This document shows, in pieces, positions 27,120-35,730 of a stretch of DNA of 64,000 nt (positions are counted from its first letter, which is position 1; each line of letters opens with the position of its first letter). The stretch is from the NCBI RefSeq assembly GCF_000622225.1, contig NZ_JHWD01000004.1:310001-374000 (forward strand). Direction: 5' to 3'. This DNA comes from Roseomonas mucosa ATCC BAA-692 (GTDB taxonomy: Bacteria > Pseudomonadota > Alphaproteobacteria > Acetobacterales > Acetobacteraceae). The notes under the pieces are model-generated. The model worked only from the letters and a program-made list of their open reading frames with translations, had not been told where the DNA came from and did not search any database. Both the position numbers and the translations under genes were made by a program.

Positions 27120-28153
27120 CGTCCCGGTTTGTAGATCCGGTCGAAGGAGCCGCCATCGGCGAAATGCGCCTTCTGCGCCGCCGCCCAGCCGCCGAAGCTG
27201 TCATCGACGGTGACCATCTCCAGCTTCGGGAAGGTGGCGCCGGCGGCGGCCAGCGCCGCGGCGTCGCGTGGGCGGTAGAAGTTGCGTGCGGCGATCCGCT
27301 GGCCCTCCGGCGAGTAGAGGTGGCGCAGATAGGCCTCCGCCACGGCGCGCGTGCCCTTGCGCTCCACCACCTGGTCCACCACCGCCACCGAGGGCTCGGC
27401 CAGGATGGAGAGCGAGGGATAGACGATCTCGAACTTCCCGGCGCCGAACTCCTTGAAGGCGAGGTGCGCCTCGTTCTCCCAGGCCAGCAGCACGTCGCCC
27501 TGGTCGCGCTGCACGAAGGTGGTGGTGGAGCCCCGCGCGCCCGTGTCCAGCACCGGCACGTTGCGGAAGAGCTTCGCCACGAAGTCCTCCGCCGTGGCAT
27601 CGGAGCCGCCCAGCTGGCGCTTCGCCCAGGCCCAGGCGGCGAGATAGTTCCAGCGCGCCCCGCCCGAGGTCTTGGGATTGGGGGTGATGACGCCCACGCC
27701 GTCCTTGACCAGGTCGCCCCAGTCCCGGATCGCCTTGGGATTCCCCTTCCGCACCAGCAGCACGATGGTGCTGGTATAGGGCGCGCTGTTGTGCGGCAGG
27801 CGGGTGATCCAGTCCTTCGCGATCAGCCCGCGCTCGGCGATGGCGTCGATGTCATAGGCCAGGGCCAGCGTCACCACGTCCGCCGGCTGGCCATCGATCA
27901 CCGAGCGCGCCTGGGCGCCGGAGCCGCCATGCGAGGTGCGGATCTGCACGCTCTGCCCGCCATGGTCCTTCGCCCATTGCGCGGCGAAGGCGGCGTTGAA
28001 GTCGCGGTAGAGCTCCCGCGTCGGGTCGTAGCTGACATTCAGCAGCGGCGGCACCTGCTGGGCCGAGGCCCGGCGCGCGGCCAGCAACGGCGTGGTGGCC
28101 AGCCCGGCGAGCAGAGGGGCGGAGAGAACCTGGCGTCGGTTCAGGCGAAGCAA
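27116..28153 (-). CDS. sbp: Periplasmic sulfate-binding protein
   Basis: Substrate-binding component of the sulfate importer, 345 residues. The signal peptide ([20 protein letters not shown]...RRASA) precedes the conserved [18 protein letters not shown]. Sulfate-site blocks [15 protein letters not shown] and [13 protein letters not shown], and later [10 protein letters not shown], are visible. The start codon is TTG at 28153: AAGGAG (reverse strand of 28161-28166) sits 7 nt upstream and no ATG fits. It is the first gene of the transporter operon, 144 bp downstream of cysI on the same strand. Confidence 0.94.
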   Translation of the reverse strand: MLRLNRRQVLSAPLLAGLATTPLLAARRASAQQVPPLLNVSYDPTRELYRDFNAAFAAQWAKDHGGQSVQIRTSHGGSGAQARSVIDGQPADVVTLALAYDIDAIAERGLIAKDWITRLPHNSAPYTSTIVLLVRKGNPKAIRDWGDLVKDGVGVITPNPKTSGGARWNYLAAWAWAKRQLGGSDATAEDFVAKLFRNVPVLDTGARGSTTTFVQRDQGDVLLAWENEAHLAFKEFGAGKFEIVYPSLSILAEPSVAVVDQVVERKGTRAVAEAYLRHLYSPEGQRIAARNFYRPRDAAALAAAGATFPKLEMVTVDDSFGGWAAAQKAHFADGGSFDRIYKPGR

Positions 28154-28176
28154 GGCGCGGCTCCTTATCTTCTCTC

Positions 28177-28204
28177 GGACCGAAGCGCACGATGCTTCGT
28201 CCGG
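28177..28204 (-). promoter_or_regulatory. Leader hairpin upstream of the sulfate transporter operon
   Basis: CGAAGC (28181-28186) pairs with GCTTCG (28194-28199); the stem extends with CGGA/TCCG across a bulged base. It lies 24 bp upstream of the TTG start of sbp, so it would be in the 5' untranslated RNA and could affect translation, or be an operator half-site pair. No known riboswitch class was recognised. Confidence 0.4.
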
Positions 28205-28297
28205 ATGGGCGAAGGCAAGCGGTGTCCGCTCAACTCCTGTTCAGGGCCCCATTGGCAGGGGCCCTGTGGCTACCCGGTCCGTCGCTGCGGCGCGGGA

Positions 28298-30025
28298 TCA
28301 GGCCGGGACGGATTCCGCCGCCCCCAGCGCCAGCAGGGCATCGGGGCCGAGTCGGTGGCAGAAGTCGCCGAAGCCCTCCCCCTCCCGCCGGTCCCCGGCG
28401 AAGGCGGCGAAAAGCGGCTCCAGCCGGGCCGCGATCTCCCCCTGCGGCACCCGCTCGTGCAGCTTGAAGGACAGGCGCGTGCCCTCGAAATCGCCGCCGA
28501 CGAAGATGGCAAAATGCCCCGGCACGCGGCCCACCAGCCCGATATCCCCGGCATAGGGCCGGGCGCAGCCATTGGGGCAGCCGGTGATCCGCAGGCTGAT
28601 CCGCTCGTCCAGCAGCTCCTGCCGCTCCAGCGCCGCCTCGATCTCCGCCACCAGCGGGTCGCGCACCCGCTCCGCCTCGGTCAGCGCCAGCCCGCAAGTC
28701 GGCAGCGCCGGGCAGGCCAGGGCCCAGCGGGCCAGGGGGGAGAGCGATTCGGTGAGCGTCACGCCGTGCTCGCGCAGCAGCGATTCCACCGCCTCGCGGG
28801 AATTGGCCGGCAGGTCGGCGAGGATCACGTCCTGCTGCGGCGTCAGCACCGGGTTGGCGCCCCAGCGCGTCACGACCTCCCGCAGCGCCGTGCGCAGCCG
28901 CACCCGCCCCTGGTCGGCGATCCGCCCCGACGGCACCGGCACGCCCAGCCAGAAGCGCCCGTCGCCCTGGGCGTGCCAGCCCAGCAGCTCCGGCAGGCAC
29001 AGGCGCGGCAGCGGGCCGGGATCGGCCAGCTCGCCGCCGAAATAGGGGGCGAGCTGCTCGCGCACCCAGTCCAGCCCGTAATCCTCGATCACGTATTTCA
29101 GGCGGGCGCGGCGGCGGTCGGTGCGGTCGCCGTGGTCGCGCTGGAAGCGCACCACCGCCTCGGCGGCATGGAGCAGCCGCTCGCGCGGCACCACCGTCAC
29201 CGGGGAGGCCAGCCGGGGGAAGGTGTCGGGCCGGTTGTGCGTCAGGCCCAGCCCGCCGCCGATGCAGACCTGATAGGCGCCGATGCCCCCCGCCCCGTCC
29301 CCGATGGCGATGAAGCCCAGGTCGTTGGTCAGCACGTCCGCCGTGTTGTCGTCCGGATGGGCGAGGCCGATCTTGAACTTCCGCGGCAGGTAGGTGGCGC
29401 CGTAGAGCGGCTCCTCCTCCGGCACGGCGGAAACCGGTTCCTCGTCCAGGAAGATCTCGTGATGCGCGCGTGTCCGGGGCAGCAGCCTTTCGGACAGCAT
29501 CCGCGCATCCTCGACGAGCTGCCGGTGGATCGCGTCCCGGCGCGGCGCCGGGGTGGTGGTGACGTTGCGCACCACGTCGCCGCAGGCGGCCATGGTGGTC
29601 AGCAGCGTGTGGTTGATCGCCGCGATGGTCGGCTTGAGGTTTTCCCGCAACACGCCGTGGAATTGCAAGGCCTGTCGCGTGGTGACACGCAGCGTGCTGT
29701 TGGAATAGCGGTCGGCCATCGCGTCCAGGGCGAGGTACTGCTCCGCCGTCAGCAGCCCCGCCGGGGCGCGGACGCGGACCATGAACTGCCACTCCTTGTC
29801 CAGTCCCGCCTGCTTGCGCGGGGTGGCGGTATCACGGTCGAACTGCTCATAGGTTCCATGGAACTTCAGCAGGTTGAAGCTGTCCTCGCTGACCCCGCCG
29901 CGGGTTTCGGTGCTGGACAGCTCGGCCGCCACCCCGCCACGCAGCCCACGGCTCGCCAGCTTGCTGATCTCCACACCCGTCGGCTTCTTCTGGGTGGTGC
30001 CTGTGGTCGTGCCGGTCTGAGCCAT
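28298..30025 (-). CDS. cysI: Assimilatory sulfite reductase haemoprotein (CysI-type nitrite/sulfite reductase family)
   Basis: Cytoplasmic enzyme reducing sulfite to sulfide with six electrons, using a coupled sirohaem and 4Fe-4S centre. At 575 residues it has CysI length. The four cluster cysteines are Cys438, Cys444, Cys483 and Cys487, in the family patterns C-x5-C and C-x3-C (ITGCPNGCARPYAGDIGLVG). The sirohaem-contact region TTRQALQFHGVLRENLK is present. The ATG at 30025 is preferred over upstream starts because family similarity begins at KKPTGVEISKLAS. It is divergent from the SUMT gene that supplies sirohaem precursor. No cysJ flavoprotein or ferredoxin reductase is adjacent. Confidence 0.94.
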   Translation of the reverse strand: MAQTGTTTGTTQKKPTGVEISKLASRGLRGGVAAELSSTETRGGVSEDSFNLLKFHGTYEQFDRDTATPRKQAGLDKEWQFMVRVRAPAGLLTAEQYLALDAMADRYSNSTLRVTTRQALQFHGVLRENLKPTIAAINHTLLTTMAACGDVVRNVTTTPAPRRDAIHRQLVEDARMLSERLLPRTRAHHEIFLDEEPVSAVPEEEPLYGATYLPRKFKIGLAHPDDNTADVLTNDLGFIAIGDGAGGIGAYQVCIGGGLGLTHNRPDTFPRLASPVTVVPRERLLHAAEAVVRFQRDHGDRTDRRRARLKYVIEDYGLDWVREQLAPYFGGELADPGPLPRLCLPELLGWHAQGDGRFWLGVPVPSGRIADQGRVRLRTALREVVTRWGANPVLTPQQDVILADLPANSREAVESLLREHGVTLTESLSPLARWALACPALPTCGLALTEAERVRDPLVAEIEAALERQELLDERISLRITGCPNGCARPYAGDIGLVGRVPGHFAIFVGGDFEGTRLSFKLHERVPQGEIAARLEPLFAAFAGDRREGEGFGDFCHRLGPDALLALGAAESVPA

Positions 30026-30120
30026 GTGCGAAAAGCGCCTTAAACCTCTTGATCCAAGTGAAATACCAATATTAGCTCTTGTCAAACGTAGTTTAGGATA
30101 ACCCTTATGCCGGTGCGCAG
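30026..30120. promoter_or_regulatory. Divergent promoter region between cysI and the SUMT gene
   Basis: A 95-bp AT-rich gap. On the minus strand TTGACA (complement of 30080-30085) is a good -35 for cysI. On the plus strand TTGTCA (30079-30084) overlaps it and could serve the SUMT gene. ATAACCCTTAT (30098-30108) is a short palindrome. Overlapping boxes suggest joint control by one sulfur regulator. Confidence 0.5.
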
Positions 30121-30960
30121 ATGACGGAACTGGATCGCGGCTCGGCCCTGGCAGCCGGCGATGCGCCGCGGCCGGGCGAGGTCTGGCTGGTCGGCGCCGG
30201 GCCGGGCGATCCCTCGCTGCTGACCCTGCGGGCGGCCGAGGCGCTGCGCCGGGCCGATCTGGTTCTCTACGACGCCCTGCCCGGGCGCGGCGTGCTGCGA
30301 CTGGCCAATCCCCGGGCCACGCTGGTGCCGGTGGGCAAGCGCAAGGGCGCGGCACCGCTGTCCCAGGCGAAGATCAACGCCCGGCTGGTGGCCGGTGCCC
30401 GGGCCGGGCAGCGCGTGGTGCGGCTGAAGGGCGGCGACCCTTTCCTTTTCGCCCGGGGCGGCGAGGAAGCCGCCGCGCTGACCGCCGCCGGCATCCCCTG
30501 GCGCGTGGTGCCGGGGGTCAGCGCCGGCCTCGCCGCCCCGGCGGCGGCGGGCATCCCCCTCACCCAGCGCGGCGTGTCCAGCGCCGTCACCTTCGTCACC
30601 GGCCATGACGAGGCCGGCAACCTGCCCGAGAGCGTGGACTGGGCTTCGCTCGGTCGCGGCGGCGGCACGGTGGTGGCCTTCATGGCGCTGAGCCGACTGG
30701 ACGAGATCGCCCTGCGCCTGCTGGCCGCGGGCCGCCCGCCGGAAACCCCGGTGGCCATCGTCGCCCAGGCCAGCCTGCCCGGCCAATGCACCCTGCGTAG
30801 CACGCTGGGCCGTTGCAGCCTCGCCGCCCGGGCCGCCGGCCTGCCCACGCCGGCCCTGGTGGTGGTGGGCGAGGTCGCCGGCCTCGCCGCCACGCTGCTG
30901 CCCGGCCTGGAGGACCTGGCCAGGCCCGAAACGGTGCTGCCGGCCGGAAAGCGGGCCTGA
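30121..30960 (+). CDS. cobA: Uroporphyrinogen-III C-methyltransferase (SUMT)
   Basis: SAM-dependent enzyme that methylates uroporphyrinogen III twice to precorrin-2, the branch point to sirohaem and cobalamin. The 279-residue protein has the SAM-binding start VWLVGAGPGDPSLLTLRAAEAL, the RLKGGDPFLFARGGEEA motif, VVPGVSAGLAAPAAAGIPLTQRG and a proper C-terminal half. There is no N-terminal dehydrogenase/ferrochelatase domain, so it is a stand-alone SUMT, not a full CysG. Sitting divergent from cysI, it most likely serves sirohaem supply for sulfite reduction. Confidence 0.94.
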   Translation: MTELDRGSALAAGDAPRPGEVWLVGAGPGDPSLLTLRAAEALRRADLVLYDALPGRGVLRLANPRATLVPVGKRKGAAPLSQAKINARLVAGARAGQRVVRLKGGDPFLFARGGEEAAALTAAGIPWRVVPGVSAGLAAPAAAGIPLTQRGVSSAVTFVTGHDEAGNLPESVDWASLGRGGGTVVAFMALSRLDEIALRLLAAGRPPETPVAIVAQASLPGQCTLRSTLGRCSLAARAAGLPTPALVVVGEVAGLAATLLPGLEDLARPETVLPAGKRA

Positions 30961-30989
30961 CCTCCATGCGGAACCCGGAGAAGGAAGCC

Positions 30990-31103
30990 ATGGACGCCGA
31001 GATCGAGGCCCTGCTGCTGCAGGAGGCGGACCCGGCCCCGCTGGCCCTGGCCATCGCCGCGACCATCCTGGCCTTGATGACCTGGGTTTCGCCGCTGCTC
31101 TGA
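30990..31103 (+). CDS. Small single-span membrane protein after the SUMT gene
   Basis: A 37-residue protein: acidic start (MDAEIEALLLQEADPA) followed by one hydrophobic helix (PLALAIAATILALMTWV). GGAGAAGGAA at 30978-30987 supports the ATG at 30990; an ATG at 30966 would add eight residues. It lies 29 bp after the SUMT stop on the same strand, so it is probably co-transcribed. No family recognised. Confidence 0.5.
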   Translation: MDAEIEALLLQEADPAPLALAIAATILALMTWVSPLL

Positions 31104-31268
31104 CCCTGCCGTCCGGGGGACAAGGCTCCGCCTCTTTTCCCCCCCTTCCCCTTATCCGCCAGGACTCTTCGAGCCCTGGGCCAGATGAGTTGGTTCCTGT
31201 CTGGCGCCGGATCGCGCCGGAGAGGCAGAGCCTCCCCCCCCCGGGCCGGAACCCGAACAGCCGCCGCT
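31104..31268. repeat. 165-bp spacer with two intergenic-family motifs
   Basis: GTCCGGGGGAC (31111-31121) leads into GGGGACAAGGCTCC (31116-31129), the second copy of the GGGGACAAGG core. GAGGC-AGA-GCCTC (31222-31234) repeats the AGGCAGAGCC core seen at 15882. It lies between convergent genes and may help end transcription. Confidence 0.55.
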
Positions 31269-31715
31269 TCAGATCGCGAAGTTCAGCGGCTCCGTGGAGG
31301 GACGCTTGAGGCCGCGCGCCTGGGCGCGGCGCAGCAGGTCGTCCAAGGTCATCCCTTCCAGGCGCTCGCGCAGCAGGCCTTCCATCTCGCCCCAGAGCGG
31401 CGCCACCACGGCGGCCTGGAGCTGCCCGGTCATGTCGGGGCTTTCCTCCTCCTCGGCCACGGCGGACACCACATCCCAGAGGCGGATGTCGCGCGACCGG
31501 CGGGCGAGGCGGTAGCCGCCGCGCGGGCCGCGGGTGCTGTCCAGCAGCCCGGCACGGGAAAGCGCCTGGAAGACCGGCTCGATCCCCCGCTTGGCCGCGC
31601 CGAGGCGGTCCGCGATGTCCCCGCCGCTCGCCACCTCCGCGCCGCGCCCGACATGGAAGGCGACATCCAGCATCACGGAGATGGCGGTGAGGGCTCGATC
31701 CTGTTTCAGCAGCAT
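31269..31715 (-). CDS. Rrf2-family transcriptional regulator (cysteine-free, CymR-like)
   Basis: A 148-residue winged-helix regulator. The DNA-binding part is MLLKQDRALTAISVMLDVAFH...SGGDIADRLGAAKRGIEPVFQALSRAGLLDSTRGPRGGYRLAR, typical for Rrf2, with the GPRGGYRLAR wing. It has no cysteine at all, so it cannot carry the Fe-S cluster of IscR or RsrR. It is divergent from cysK across a short gap; CymR-type Rrf2 proteins sense cysteine status through complex formation with CysK. Control of cysK and perhaps the wider sulfur region is inferred from this. Confidence 0.88.
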   Translation of the reverse strand: MLLKQDRALTAISVMLDVAFHVGRGAEVASGGDIADRLGAAKRGIEPVFQALSRAGLLDSTRGPRGGYRLARRSRDIRLWDVVSAVAEEEESPDMTGQLQAAVVAPLWGEMEGLLRERLEGMTLDDLLRRAQARGLKRPSTEPLNFAI

Positions 31716-31883
31716 GGGCGCAACAACATGGGGTGGAGGCCGTTCCTTATCCCTGATGCCCCCTAAAATACGCCGCCGCACCGTGGTAATCCAGACGGCG
31801 CGATGAAAGAAGACATGACGTCCCCCTCCCCCGCCCTGCCAGAGGAACGATTCCACGCCGAACAGAGCCAGCCGAGGGGGCGG
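31716..31883. promoter_or_regulatory. Divergent Rrf2/cysK control region
   Basis: It includes an AT-rich stretch (CCTAAAATACG near 31763-31773) and the possible N-terminal extension of cysK. No unambiguous operator was found. Confidence 0.35.
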
Positions 31884-32816
31884 ATGTACGACAGCGTGCT
31901 CGACCTCGTGGGCGCCACGCCGCTGGTGCGCCTGCCTCGGCTGGAAGCCGCCGAGGCCCTGCCGGCGCGCCTGGCGCTGAAGCTGGAGTTCTTCAACCCG
32001 CTCGGCTCGGTGAAGGACCGGATCGGCCTGGCCATGGTGGAGGCCGCCGAGCGCCAGGGGCTGATCCGCCCCGGCCATTCCACGCTGATCGAGCCCACCT
32101 CCGGCAACACCGGCATCGCTCTGGCCTTCGTGGCGGCCGCCAAGGGCTATGCCCTGACCGTGGTGATGCCCGACGGCGCCTCGGTGGAGCGGCAGAAGAT
32201 GATCCGCCTGATGGGCGGACATGTGGAGCTGACGCCGGCCCGGCGCGGCATGTCGGGCGCCATCGCCCGGGCCGAAGCCATCGCCGCCGCCACGCCGGGC
32301 GCCTGGATTCCCCGCCAGTTCGACAACGAGGCCAATCCCGATATCCATGCCGCGACCACGGCCGAGGAGATCTGGGCCGATACCGGCGGCGCGGTGGATG
32401 CCATCGTTGCCGGGATCGGGACCGGCGGCACGCTGACCGGCATCGCCCGCACGCTGAAGCCGCGCCGGCCCGGCCTGCGCATCGTCGGGGTGGAGCCGCG
32501 CGAGAGCGCCGTGCTGTCCGCCGGGGACGATCCGGGGCCGCACGACATCCAGGGCATCGGCGCCGGCTTCAAGCCGGGGGTACTGGAGCTGGAGCGGGTG
32601 GACCAGATCCGCGCCGTGGGCGAGTCCGACGCCATGGCCATGGCCCGCCGCTGCGCACGGCTGGAGGGCCTGCCGGTCGGCATCTCCTCCGGCGCCGTGC
32701 TGCATGCGATGGTGGAGGTGGCGCGGGACCCGGCGATGGAGGGCCGGCTAGTCGTCGGCATCGCCGCCTCCTTTGCGGAACGCTACCTTTCCACGGCGCT
32801 GTTCCAGGGCCTTTAG
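31884..32816 (+). CDS. cysK: Cysteine synthase A (O-acetylserine sulfhydrylase)
   Basis: PLP enzyme that makes cysteine from O-acetylserine and sulfide. Starting at ATG 31884 (MYDSVLDLVGATPLVRL) it has 310 residues and the PLP lysine falls at residue 44 (NPLGSVKDRIG), as in other CysK proteins. An in-frame ATG at 31803 would add 27 residues. TSGNTGIALAF binds substrate, GIGTGGTLTGIA is the PLP phosphate loop, and the C-terminal GISSGAVLHA carries the serine over the pyridine ring. GAGGGGG precedes 31884 at close spacing. It lies divergent from the Rrf2 regulator. Confidence 0.93.
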   Translation: MYDSVLDLVGATPLVRLPRLEAAEALPARLALKLEFFNPLGSVKDRIGLAMVEAAERQGLIRPGHSTLIEPTSGNTGIALAFVAAAKGYALTVVMPDGASVERQKMIRLMGGHVELTPARRGMSGAIARAEAIAAATPGAWIPRQFDNEANPDIHAATTAEEIWADTGGAVDAIVAGIGTGGTLTGIARTLKPRRPGLRIVGVEPRESAVLSAGDDPGPHDIQGIGAGFKPGVLELERVDQIRAVGESDAMAMARRCARLEGLPVGISSGAVLHAMVEVARDPAMEGRLVVGIAASFAERYLSTALFQGL

Positions 32817-32921
32817 GGCGGCCCTTGGGGCGGCCCCGTCCGCACGCTTCGGCGAGGCCCCCGAACCCCGGCCGCCATGCCGCGTTGGCGACGGGTGACA
32901 CCCAGGGGGAAGACGGACGGC

Positions 32922-33974
32922 ATGGCCACACAGGAACCGCTGCGCCTCGGCTTTCCCGTCAAGCTGATGGGCGCGCCGGAGATCCGGAGCAACGACACGC
33001 GGCGCTGGCAGAGTGCGCCGCATCTCCGTGTCTCGCTGGAATACATGCATCAGGCGCTGGACTATCTCGCCCGGCACGGCATCCGCATGTACCGGATGTC
33101 CTCGGACCTCGCGCCCTATGCCACGCACCCCGACATGCCGCAGTTCCACGGCATGATCGCGGAAAGCGACGCGGAGCTGCGCGCCTTCGGCGCCAGAGCG
33201 CGGGCGCTGGATATCCGGCTTTCCTTCCATCCCTCGCAGTTCATCGTGCTCAACAGCCCCGATCCGGTGCTGGTGGAGAAGAGCATCCGCGACCTCGCCG
33301 CCCAGGCGGAGATGCTGGACCGCATGGGGCTCGGCCCGGAGGCCGTGCTGGTGGTGCATGTCGGCGGCACCTATGGCGACGTGCCGGCCAGCCGGGAGCG
33401 CTGGGTGCGCTGCTGGGAGGAACGGCTGCCCGAGCCCGTGCGGCGCCGCCTGGTGCTGGAGAACGACGACCTGCGCTTCTCCGCCGCCGACGTGATCTGG
33501 ATTCACGAGCGGACCGGCGTGCGGCTGATCTTCGACCACCAGCACTTCTGGTGCCTGAACCCGGAAGGGCTGGCGATGCGCCCGGCGCTGGAACGCTTTC
33601 TGCGCTCCTGGCCCGAGGGGGTGCGCCCGAAATGCCACTTCTCCTCGCCGCGAACGGAATTGCGGGAGATGCAGCGCAAGGACCGCCGGACCGGCAAGAA
33701 CAAGACCGTGCTCGTGCCGCCCGTCTGGACGGGCCACGCCGACTACTGCAATCCCTTCGAGTTCATCACCTTCATGCGCCTCGCCGAAGGGCTGGAATTC
33801 GACGTGATGCTGGAGGCCAAGGCCAAGGACCTGGCACTGATCCGGCTGCGGCCCGACCTGCTGCGCTACGCCCCCGATGTCGCGCTGCGCTTCGGCCTCC
33901 GGCCCGAGGAGGCGGGCCGCCTGGATGCCGAGGAAGCGGCGTTGCTGGAGGAGGATATCCCGGCCGGGACCTGA
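32922..33974 (+). CDS. uvsE: UV damage endonuclease (UvsE/UvdE family)
   Basis: A 350-residue TIM-barrel endonuclease that nicks DNA 5' to UV photoproducts in a repair route independent of UvrABC. Recognisable blocks are LGFPVKLMG, RMSSDLAPYATHPDMPQF, RLSFHPSQFIVLNSP, VVHVGGTYGD, LVLENDDL and DHQHFW, supplying the His/Glu/Asp residues that bind the metal cluster, plus KCHFSSPR near the end. ATG 32922 follows GGGGGAAG. It stands alone after cysK. A UV endonuclease fits a pigmented, light-exposed lifestyle. Confidence 0.93.
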   Translation: MATQEPLRLGFPVKLMGAPEIRSNDTRRWQSAPHLRVSLEYMHQALDYLARHGIRMYRMSSDLAPYATHPDMPQFHGMIAESDAELRAFGARARALDIRLSFHPSQFIVLNSPDPVLVEKSIRDLAAQAEMLDRMGLGPEAVLVVHVGGTYGDVPASRERWVRCWEERLPEPVRRRLVLENDDLRFSAADVIWIHERTGVRLIFDHQHFWCLNPEGLAMRPALERFLRSWPEGVRPKCHFSSPRTELREMQRKDRRTGKNKTVLVPPVWTGHADYCNPFEFITFMRLAEGLEFDVMLEAKAKDLALIRLRPDLLRYAPDVALRFGLRPEEAGRLDAEEAALLEEDIPAGT

Positions 33975-33992
33975 CCTCCCTGCGGGCGCCCT

Positions 33993-34931
33993 CTACCGCA
34001 CGGCGATGCTGCCCTGCAGGTGCGCGCGCATCCGTTCCGCCGCCAGGGGGCGGTCGCCCAGTTCCAGCGCATCGAGGATGCCGAGATGCTCGCGCGCCGC
34101 CTCATGCGCGCGCTCCCGGTTCAGCAGGTGCAGCCTGTAGAGATGGCGCAGGCGGTTCTGCATCTCCACCGCCTGGATGACGAAACGGTTGCCGCAGCCC
34201 TGCGCCAGCGCGAGATGGAAGGCCGCGGCGCTCTCGTAGAAACGCGGCACGTCCTCCTCCCGCCATTGCCGCCGCAGGGTGGCCTCCTGGCTCTCCCGCA
34301 TGGCGGCCATCCGGTCGGCGGACAGGCTGAACCGTGGCTCCAGCAGCGCGGCCGGTTCCAGCATCAGGCGGAAGCGGTAGGAAGCCACGCGCTCCTCCTC
34401 GCTCGCGAAACCTACGCTGAGCCGCCAGCCATGGCCGCGGTTGCGCGTGGCGATCCCCACCGCCTCCAGATGATGCAAGGCTTCCTGCAACGCCGTGCGG
34501 CTGGCCCCGGTCCTTTGCCGCAGCATCCGCTCCGACACGTCCTCGGGCAGATTCCCGTCGCGCCGCTCACATGCGATCCGCAGCACCAGGCGGGCGGTCT
34601 AGTCGGCAACGTCGAGGCGCGCCGGATCGTAGTCGGGATCGAGGATCCTGACGGAACGCCCCTCGGTGGCCACGACGCCGAGACGTTCCAGCAGGGCAAG
34701 CGCGGCCAGGACCGGTGTGCGGCTGACGCCGAATTCCCGGGCGAGGCCGAGGCGCGACAGGCGATCGCCGGGCCGGGCGCCACGCGCGCGCAGCCGCAGC
34801 AGGATGTCCCGGGCGAGGTCGCGGTGGAACGGGGATGCGCTTGCATCGGGCTCGGTCATCATCAGCGGCATAGCCGCTTCCGTTCCGGAAAACGACCGTT
34901 CCACCCTCTGTGGCAGCCCGTTCATGCTCAC
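33993..34931 (-). pseudogene. GntR-family regulator with two winged-helix regions and FCD domain, split by an in-frame amber codon
   Basis: Both halves are in one reading frame, divided by a TAG at 34599-34601. The upstream 110 residues hold a complete GntR winged helix (FHRDLARDILLRLRARGARP...EFGVSRTPVLAALALLERLG). The downstream 198 residues hold a second winged helix (DVSERMLRQRTGASRTALQEALHHLEAVG) and an FCD-type ligand domain (YRFRLMLEPAALLE...FHLALAQGCGNRF). The joined protein would be about 311 residues, the size of known double-wHTH GntR regulators. One CAG to TAG change would explain it. GTG at 34586 could restart the second half. It lies next to dppF on the same strand and may have controlled the peptide transporter. 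Confidence 0.8.
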
Positions 34932-34992
34932 ACTGTGATGAGATCACGCCCCGGGCGGTTGTCACGCAGCCCGGGCCCGACGCGACGGCTTC

Positions 34993-35730
34993 TCAGCCCT
35001 CTTCCAGCTCCCGCGAAAGTCGCAGCAGGTCCCGCGAATGCGCGTGATGCGCCTGCCCGCTGCGAAGGTCCGATTCCGTGAGCAGATCGACGATCTCGCC
35101 GTTCTGCATCACCGCCAGCCTTTCGCAGATCTGCGCCACCACGGAGAGGTTGTGACTGACGAGCAGAAAGGTCAGACCACGTGCGGCGCGCAGGTCGGCG
35201 AGAAGGTTCAGCACCTCCGCCTGCACCGAGACGTCGAGCGCGCTGGTGGGTTCGTCGAGCAGCAGTACCGACGGTTCCGCGATCAGCGCGCGGGCGATGG
35301 CCACGCGCTGGCGCTGGCCGCCGGAAAGCTGGTGCGGGAAGCGGAAGCGCGCCGCGCGCGGCAGCGCGACCTCGTCCAGCGCCCGCACGATGCGCTGGTC
35401 CACCTCGCCGATGCCGTGGATCAGCAGCGGCTCGGACAGCAGGCGGTCCACCGTCTGGCGCGGATGCAGGGAGCCATAGGGGTCCTGGAAGACCATCTGG
35501 ACGCGGCGGTGGAACTCCCGGTCGCGCCGCCGCCCGAGCGGCTTGCCGTCCACCATGACCGTGCCGGACCAGTCCTCGTTCAGCCCCGCCAGGGTGCGCA
35601 GCACGGTGGACTTGCCGGAACCGCTTTCCCCGACGAGGCCGAAGCTCTCGCCCTGGCCGACGGAGAAGGAGACGCCCTTCACCGCATGAGTGCTGCCGAA
35701 GCGGACATGCAGGTCGCCGACCTCGATCAC
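34993..35730 (-). CDS. Peptide ABC transporter ATP-binding protein (DppF-like)
   Basis: A 245-residue ATPase for a Dpp/Opp-type importer. Walker A GESGSGKST, Q-loop MVFQDPYGSLHPRQTV (the YGSLHPR form is typical of DppF/OppF), signature [15 protein letters not shown], Walker B VLLLDEPTSALD, and SHNLSVVAQICERLAVM. It overlaps the DppD-like gene by 4 bp. It is short at the C-terminus compared with DppF (about 330 residues) and lacks the C-terminal oligopeptide-binding cysteine region. Confidence 0.92.
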   Translation of the reverse strand: MIEVGDLHVRFGSTHAVKGVSFSVGQGESFGLVGESGSGKSTVLRTLAGLNEDWSGTVMVDGKPLGRRRDREFHRRVQMVFQDPYGSLHPRQTVDRLLSEPLLIHGIGEVDQRIVRALDEVALPRAARFRFPHQLSGGQRQRVAIARALIAEPSVLLLDEPTSALDVSVQAEVLNLLADLRAARGLTFLLVSHNLSVVAQICERLAVMQNGEIVDLLTESDLRSGQAHHAHSRDLLRLSRELEEG

